In this document: positions 43,289 through 47,664 of the stretch, piece by piece
How the letters are laid out: the number at the start of each line of letters is the position of its first letter
How positions within the stretch are numbered: the stretch's first letter is position 1
From: Candidatus Sulfotelmatobacter sp.
GTDB lineage: Bacteria; Acidobacteriota; Terriglobia; Terriglobales; Acidobacteriaceae
Reading direction: 5' to 3'
DNA: 47,664 bases
Assembly (NCBI GenBank): GCA_030038125.1
Contig: JASHPL010000210.1
Coordinates: 1 to 47,664, forward strand
Translations under genes and position numbers: made by a program
Notes under the pieces: generated by a model
What the model was told of the DNA's origin: nothing
The model's database searches: none
The model's input: only the letters and a program-made list of their open reading frames with translations

Positions 43289-46200
43289 TTACTGAGAAGT
43301 AATCGTGTAAGTCCCGCTCACAATTGCGCTCGGCGTGTAGCCCGTCCCGACAGCGATAGCTGTGATGGACGTCGTAGCTGTAATCCCGATTGGACCGCTG
43401 TAGGCGGTTCCATTTGTGGCGCTAGGTGTCGAGCCGTCCGTGGTGTAGTAGAGAGTGACGCCCGGCGAGGCGTCGTACAGAGTCACCGATTGCGGTCTCG
43501 TGTAGGTCGAAGGCAGAGGCGAGAAGCTCGGGGTGGCGGCCTGTATGGTGTACGTGCCCCGTGCGACCTGGCTCGGACCGAACCCGTTCCCGGTAGCGAT
43601 GGTGCTGATCGTGGTCGTAGTGGAAACCGGAATCGGACCGGTGTAGGGACTGGATTGCATGGTTGGCGTCGAACCGTCGACGGTGTAGTAGAAGCTCACA
43701 CCGGGCGAGACATCGGACAGAGTGACGGACTGCGGTCTGGTGTAAGTCGAGGGCATAGGCGAGAAGCCCGGGGTGCCGGCCAGCAGCGTGTAGGTGCCGC
43801 TGGCTACGCGGCTCAGACCGTAACCGTTGCCGGCGGCGACGGCATTGATGGTCGTCGTGGTGGAGACGCTAATAGGTCCCGTGTACGGGGTGGACTGCGT
43901 TGTTGGTGCGGAGCCATCGCTCGTGTAGTAAATCGTGACTCCGGGCGAGGAATCGGACAGAATTACTGATTGCGATCTGGTGTAGGTCGAAGGCATGGGC
44001 GAGAAGCCTGGAGTCGCCGCCTGTTTGGTTCCGGGAGGTGGAGACGGTGGCGCCGACTGAATGGTGTACGTACCGCTAGCTACACGGCTCGCAATGAAGC
44101 CGTTCCCGATAGCGATGGCGTTGATGGTGGTCGTAGTAGAAACCGTAATCGGACCCGTGTAGGGAATGGATTGTGTGGTTGGCGTCGAGCCGTCCATGGT
44201 GTAGTAAAAGGTCACACCGGGCGTGGCATCGGAGAGAGTCACGGATTGCAACGTGGTGTAGGTCGAGGGCATCGGTGCGAACCCAGGCGTGCCGGCCTGG
44301 AGCGTGTAGGTACCGCTGGCGACTTGGCTGGGAGCGTAGCCGCTCCCCGCAGCGATGGCTTTGATGGTGGTCGTAGTAGAAACCGTAATCGGCCCAGTGT
44401 AGGGAGTGGATTGCATGGATGGCATTGAGCCGTCCGTGGTGTAGTAGAAGCTGACAGCCGGCGTAGTATCAGAGAGAGTTACGGATTGCGGCGTGGTGTA
44501 GGTCGAGGGCATCGGTGAGAACCCCGGCGTACCGGCCTGTATGGTGTAGGTGCCGCTGGCGACTTGGCTGGGAGCGTATCCGTTCCCGGCCGCGATGGCG
44601 TTGATGGTAGTCGTGGTGGAGACGGTGATGGGGCCGCTGTAGGGAGTGGATTGCGTGGTTGGCATTGAGCCGTCCGTGGTGTAGTAGAAGGTCACCGCTG
44701 TCGAGGCATCGGACAGAGTTACGGATTCCGGTCTGGTGTAAGTCGAGGGCATCGGCGAGAAGCCCGGAGTCGAGGCCTGCTTCAGTACGCTGAGCACTGA
44801 AGTGTTGCTTGTAACGCTGTTGAAGTTCGCGGTGATGTTTGTGCTCCCGATTGCCACCGCGGTTGCTAGTCCTGAAGCGATCGTCGCAACTCCTGGATTT
44901 GACGACGCCCAAGTTGCCGCGGTCGTAAGGTTCTGGATACTGCCATCGCTATACTGACCCGTTGCGGTGAACTGCTCTGTGCCAGGGAGCGAAATGGTCG
45001 CGCTCGCCGGGCTGACGGCAATTGACGTCAGGTTGGCCAAAACAATCAGAGAAACGACGGTGGTCTCGGTGATGTTGCCCGAGGTTCCTGTCACGGTGAT
45101 GGTATACGTGCCCCTCGGCGTAGATGAACCGACAGTCATCGTCATGATCGAAGTTGCCGATCCCATAATCGAAGGTGGACTGAAACTTACGCTCACGCCG
45201 ATCGGCGCGTTCGTTGCAGATAGGGTAATCGCCGAGTCGAAGCCGCCGGTTGGGGTACTGGTGATGATGGACGTTCCAGAGTTGCCCTTCAGAATCCCAA
45301 CCGCAGCCGGTGAGGCGGACAGGATGAAGCCGAGAGAAGATGGGAGTCCAGCGAGTGCGTAGAGCAAAGCGGGTCCATTCGGACTGCCCCAGCCGGTCGC
45401 CAAATCATAGCCTGTCGTGGCCAAATCTCCATTGCTGCCACTGGAAATGTCGTGAAAATCGCTGTCGTAGCTTGAGCCTACCCCGATGGCATAAAGGGCT
45501 GGATTGATGTAACCGAGCGGCGGATTGCCGTTGGCAAGCGCTTGTTGATTAACGAGAGCCAGGTAGCCCGCCCACATGGGAGCCGCGAAACTGGTTCCCC
45601 CATATACGTTTTCGCTGCAGGTGGCCTGGTCAGCACACACGTAAAAGGTGAAATCTGCGTTCGCGGAAACGTCAGGACCATTGCGATAAGTTCTGGAGCA
45701 TGCAGAGCAATTGCTGGCTGCAGCCGTTTGCCAGGACGGAATCGCGAAATTGTCAGGCGAAATGCCCCCGCCACCGTCTGCCCAAGCGCTTTCTGACGCC
45801 CAGGGACCGCCCGCGATCGTTGTCTCCAGGTCTGTCCCGCCGACCGATGTTATATATAAGTCGTCCGCAGGATAAATCTCCGAGAGCGAAGTCCACACCC
45901 CGCTGTCGCCAGCCGCTTGAAACAAACTCTGACCCTGCGCCGCGAACTCTTCAAAGTAGGGATCGTCGGTGCTGGGATCGGCCGGGATCCACACCCACGA
46001 CGAACTCAATTGTGCATTCAACGGACTCGCCGTAGCCATTGCGTTAAGGATGGCCGAATCCGTAGATCCGACGTACATCACAAGGCTCGACAATCCTGGG
46101 GCCATGCCCAGCGCCTGGGTCATATCGATTGTCTGTTCCGTATCATCACAGCCTTCGGAGACGAGGCAGTTCGTGCTCGTCCCATCCGTAGACAAGAGAG

Positions 46201-47023
46201 TAATTGGGACATTGTTGCTTTGACCCACGTTCGTGAAGTATGTATTCAGGTCATCCAGATCGGTACCGTAATATTCCAGCAGCCCGAGCGATTGGCCGCT
46301 GCCGGTGAGAGGCCCACCATAGTAGGCAGCCCTCAGGTCACTGCCGAGAAAGGAAGCGCCAAGACCGGAACCGGTCGTCGCATTCCGCCGCTCAGTCAGA
46401 TCTCTGTGTGCAAGCGCGGGATGCGGGATGGAGAAGTTGTCCAGGCCTGAAATGTGCCACAGCCGAACTGCAAGGTCTGGGGCGGGCTCTCGGTCTGGAG
46501 CATAGAAAGTGCGATTCTCGGTGGGATGCTTGTAGGCGCCGATCATCACGTGAAGCGCCTTCTCGATATCCGTCACCCGACCGTTGACATCCACATTCAT
46601 GCGATTGCGAGACTTGGCGACAACCGTCAGGCCGTTTTCTTCCGCGAAGTGAACCACGGCGTCATAGTCTTCCTGGCTTGGGCCGAATTGAGCGGTGAAT
46701 TCTTCCACCGTGAGGAAGTGTCGGTAGGAGGGATCAGACGGGTCGTAGAGCTTCTTGAGGAAATTTCCCAGCTCTGGTTGATGACGCAGCGGTAGAACAA
46801 GGACAAGACGCACGACCTGTGTTGCGGGAAGTCGTCCGACGAGCTGCGCCTGCCCATTCGCAGTTACTTCACGCACGTGACGCGTTAGCAAGGCCTGCGT
46901 CTGAGCCTGACAAGGCACACTCGCGGTCGACACTAAAGCGATCAGCGCCGCGATCCAGGGGATTATTGGCGAGCGCGAAATCGCCTTAGACGTCGTGAAG
47001 AGAGTGCGAAGACGTATTGGCAT
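43289..47023 (-). CDS. Secreted S53 (sedolisin/kumamolisin) peptidase with Big_2 and chitobiase-like repeats
   Basis: A 1244-aa acid-type serine-carboxyl peptidase precursor. Signal peptide about residues 1-40, then the pro-kumamolisin domain (YDPSDPSYRHFLTVEEFTAQ). In the catalytic domain, Glu296 and Asp300 lie in TEQTIDMTQALGMAP, the oxyanion Asp373 in AAGDSGVW and the nucleophile Ser478 in YGGTSFAAPM. DLATGWGSPNG is the calcium-binding end. Residues about 560-745 are Ig-like, including a Big_2-like unit (ISLPGTEQFTATGQYSDGS). Six CHB_HEX_C_1-like repeats fill 748-1244 (PGFSPMPSTYT ... FYYTTDGSMPTTQSTPY). GGGAGG lies six bases before the ATG, directly after a GCCCAC-TCGTC-GTGGGC hairpin (47035-47051). 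It probably digests polymer-bound protein outside the cell. Confidence 0.94.
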   Translation of the reverse strand: MPIRLRTLFTTSKAISRSPIIPWIAALIALVSTASVPCQAQTQALLTRHVREVTANGQAQLVGRLPATQVVRLVLVLPLRHQPELGNFLKKLYDPSDPSYRHFLTVEEFTAQFGPSQEDYDAVVHFAEENGLTVVAKSRNRMNVDVNGRVTDIEKALHVMIGAYKHPTENRTFYAPDREPAPDLAVRLWHISGLDNFSIPHPALAHRDLTERRNATTGSGLGASFLGSDLRAAYYGGPLTGSGQSLGLLEYYGTDLDDLNTYFTNVGQSNNVPITLLSTDGTSTNCLVSEGCDDTEQTIDMTQALGMAPGLSSLVMYVGSTDSAILNAMATASPLNAQLSSSWVWIPADPSTDDPYFEEFAAQGQSLFQAAGDSGVWTSLSEIYPADDLYITSVGGTDLETTIAGGPWASESAWADGGGGISPDNFAIPSWQTAAASNCSACSRTYRNGPDVSANADFTFYVCADQATCSENVYGGTSFAAPMWAGYLALVNQQALANGNPPLGYINPALYAIGVGSSYDSDFHDISSGSNGDLATTGYDLATGWGSPNGPALLYALAGLPSSLGFILSASPAAVGILKGNSGTSIITSTPTGGFDSAITLSATNAPIGVSVSFSPPSIMGSATSIMTMTVGSSTPRGTYTITVTGTSGNITETTVVSLIVLANLTSIAVSPASATISLPGTEQFTATGQYSDGSIQNLTTAATWASSNPGVATIASGLATAVAIGSTNITANFNSVTSNTSVLSVLKQASTPGFSPMPSTYTRPESVTLSDASTAVTFYYTTDGSMPTTQSTPYSGPITVSTTTTINAIAAGNGYAPSQVASGTYTIQAGTPGFSPMPSTYTTPQSVTLSDTTPAVSFYYTTDGSMPSMQSTPYTGPITVSTTTTIKAIAAGSGYAPSQVASGTYTLQAGTPGFAPMPSTYTTLQSVTLSDATPGVTFYYTMDGSTPTTQSIPYTGPITVSTTTTINAIAIGNGFIASRVASGTYTIQSAPPSPPPGTKQAATPGFSPMPSTYTRSQSVILSDSSPGVTIYYTSDGSAPTTQSTPYTGPISVSTTTTINAVAAGNGYGLSRVASGTYTLLAGTPGFSPMPSTYTRPQSVTLSDVSPGVSFYYTVDGSTPTMQSSPYTGPIPVSTTTTISTIATGNGFGPSQVARGTYTIQAATPSFSPLPSTYTRPQSVTLYDASPGVTLYYTTDGSTPSATNGTAYSGPIGITATTSITAIAVGTGYTPSAIVSGTYTITSQ
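43292..44785 (-). repeat. Six tandem ~240-bp repeats encoding the CHB_HEX-like domains
   Basis: The marker GTGTAGGTCGAGGGCATCGG (and variants) recurs on the plus strand at about 43500, 43740, 43980, 44256, 44496 and 44736. Five spacings are 240, 240, 276, 240 and 240 bp. The 276-bp spacing contains a 12-residue proline-rich linker (SAPPSPPPGTKQ). All lengths are multiples of three, so gain or loss of units keeps the frame. The two units nearest 44256-44736 are the most alike. Confidence 0.9.
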
Positions 47024-47102
47024 AATGGCCTCCCGCCCACGACGAGTGGGCTTTCAAATCAAACAATCGGCCTGGCACCTTTATTTCTGTAGTAGGTGAA
47101 TT

Positions 47103-47357
47103 TCAGTCTTCGTCGCTACGCTTTTGCACCCCGCGAGAGACAACCTTTTGTGCAGCGTGAGCGCCTTTTGCGTCCTCGGAGCTCTGGACGAAAACCACAG
47201 CCAGGCGAGTGCCGCAGACGGGGCAGCGATCTTGAAGATCGGCATTCTGCGGACTCGGAGATAAAGGCCGTTTGACAGAGCGCCGGTAGTGAATGGCGGT
47301 CAGTTCTTGTGTCCGTTTCATTTCCACATCTCCGGCAACCGGTAATTGGCTACTCAT
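47103..47357 (-). CDS. Small hypothetical protein upstream of the S53 peptidase
   Basis: An 84-aa ORF starting at ATG 47357 (MSSQLPVAGDVEMKRTQEL), with GGAG five bases upstream; the track's longer 152-aa version from 47561 lacks support. It has a single CPVCG knuckle, only half of a zinc ribbon, and a basic C-terminus. No signal peptide or membrane segment. It ends 79 bp before the peptidase start on the same strand. I do not recognise it. It could be a small gene of the peptidase transcript or a chance ORF. Confidence 0.4.
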   Translation of the reverse strand: MSSQLPVAGDVEMKRTQELTAIHYRRSVKRPLSPSPQNADLQDRCPVCGTRLAVVFVQSSEDAKGAHAAQKVVSRGVQKRSDED

Positions 47358-47664
47358 GGATGCTCCAGGAGGTGTCTTGCAGGATGCCCAGTGCATCACC
47401 TCCGTGGCTCGACGCATGGTGGCAAGAAATGCCGGGAGTGTCTTGACGAAGCCGTGATTTAGTTGTGACAAATCTGTGTCATTTCTCTGCAGGCTCGGAG
47501 ATCGCACTGCCGTCAGGTGTGAACTGTTGCGCTCGGGATCGTCCCGTGTGCGCGTGGTCACTGACAGGACGGTTGTGCCCGTGGTTTACTCCGAGCCGTA
47601 ACCTCCCCCCACGATGTAGCGTTGGGTTCGGCCGTCTATGAAGAACCCTGCTGCAACCTACCAC
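47358..47664. other. Window-edge region, no supported gene
   Basis: The last 307 bp contain short overlapping ORFs in several frames (for example the minus-strand 47479-47664 frame) without recognisable motifs or ribosome-binding sites. They may include the promoter for the small gene and the peptidase. Nothing firm can be assigned. Confidence 0.3.

Noticed and set aside
43285-43302. GATTACT-GAGA-AGTAATC hairpin at the S53 stop codon as a terminator
   Set aside because: The stem is AT-rich and has no T-run on the transcribed strand.
43490-44428. Long plus-strand ORFs (159 and 152 aa) opposite the S53 gene
   Set aside because: They are antisense shadows of the 240-bp tandem repeats; the minus frame has clear domain sense and codon use.

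Overview
The window looks like a chromosomal segment of an Acidobacteriota genome (class Terriglobia, Koribacter-like). This is inferred from gene style and not from a marker gene. Supporting signs are: moderately GC-rich DNA; many monocistronic housekeeping genes on both strands; a large secreted S53 peptidase with Big_2 and chitobiase-like C-terminal repeats; Tat and Sec secreted proteins; and GTCATTCCGA.CGCAGCGAGGAATCT-type and GGAGCGGCAGGCGCC-type interspersed repeats in the gaps. I found no prophage, integrase, transposase gene, CRISPR array, rRNA or convincing tRNA.

Layout. 0.1-6.2 kb: selB (minus), then purL and purF (plus). 6.3-9.6 kb: the conserved translation-termination cluster DUF1385/yqhQ - prfA - prmC (minus). 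9.8-11.6 kb: an ATP-dependent DNA ligase (plus). 11.7-12.0 kb: a frameshifted remnant of a CPBP membrane protease. 12.1-17.1 kb (minus): a CDF metal-efflux gene, then gluQ, an AlkZ-like winged-helix gene and mutL; gluQ carries an in-frame repeat insertion. 17.3-21.3 kb (plus): serA, an SDR, a divergent proC-like gene, cysteine dioxygenase and a YjbR-like gene. 21.5-28.5 kb: gamma-glutamyltranspeptidase, a TIM-barrel isomerase, a 184-bp inverted-repeat element abutting asnS, a PIG-L deacetylase, arginase and an alpha/beta hydrolase. 28.7-33.7 kb: a SpoIIE-type phosphatase, a SurA-like chaperone, a YhaM-like HD nuclease, an unknown lipoprotein gene with its own candidate promoter and strong terminator, and a HAD hydrolase. 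34.0-34.6 kb: a LuxR-type regulator with a degenerate receiver (minus). 34.8-39.8 kb: aroC - def - fmt - rsmB (plus) facing a PASTA protein (minus). 40-42.6 kb: a secreted unknown, a Tat-exported amidohydrolase and a DUF2393-like membrane protein. 42.6-43.3 kb: a scar made of a histidine-kinase-type ATPase fragment joined to a DUF2846-like fragment. 43.3-47.4 kb: the modular S53 peptidase with six tandem about 240-bp repeats, and a small upstream gene.

How the genes fit together. Most encode core functions: purine synthesis, translation start and end (fmt/def, prfA/prmC), tRNA charging or modification, rRNA methylation, mismatch repair, chorismate synthesis and serine synthesis. The cdo and ggt genes could form a cysteine/glutathione catabolic branch. 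I see no coherent new defence or biosynthetic system. The most unusual material is the repeat biology: a repeat captured inside gluQ, a MITE-like element whose right end touches the asnS start codon, an AT-rich inverted repeat at the fmt start, and gene-remnant junctions.
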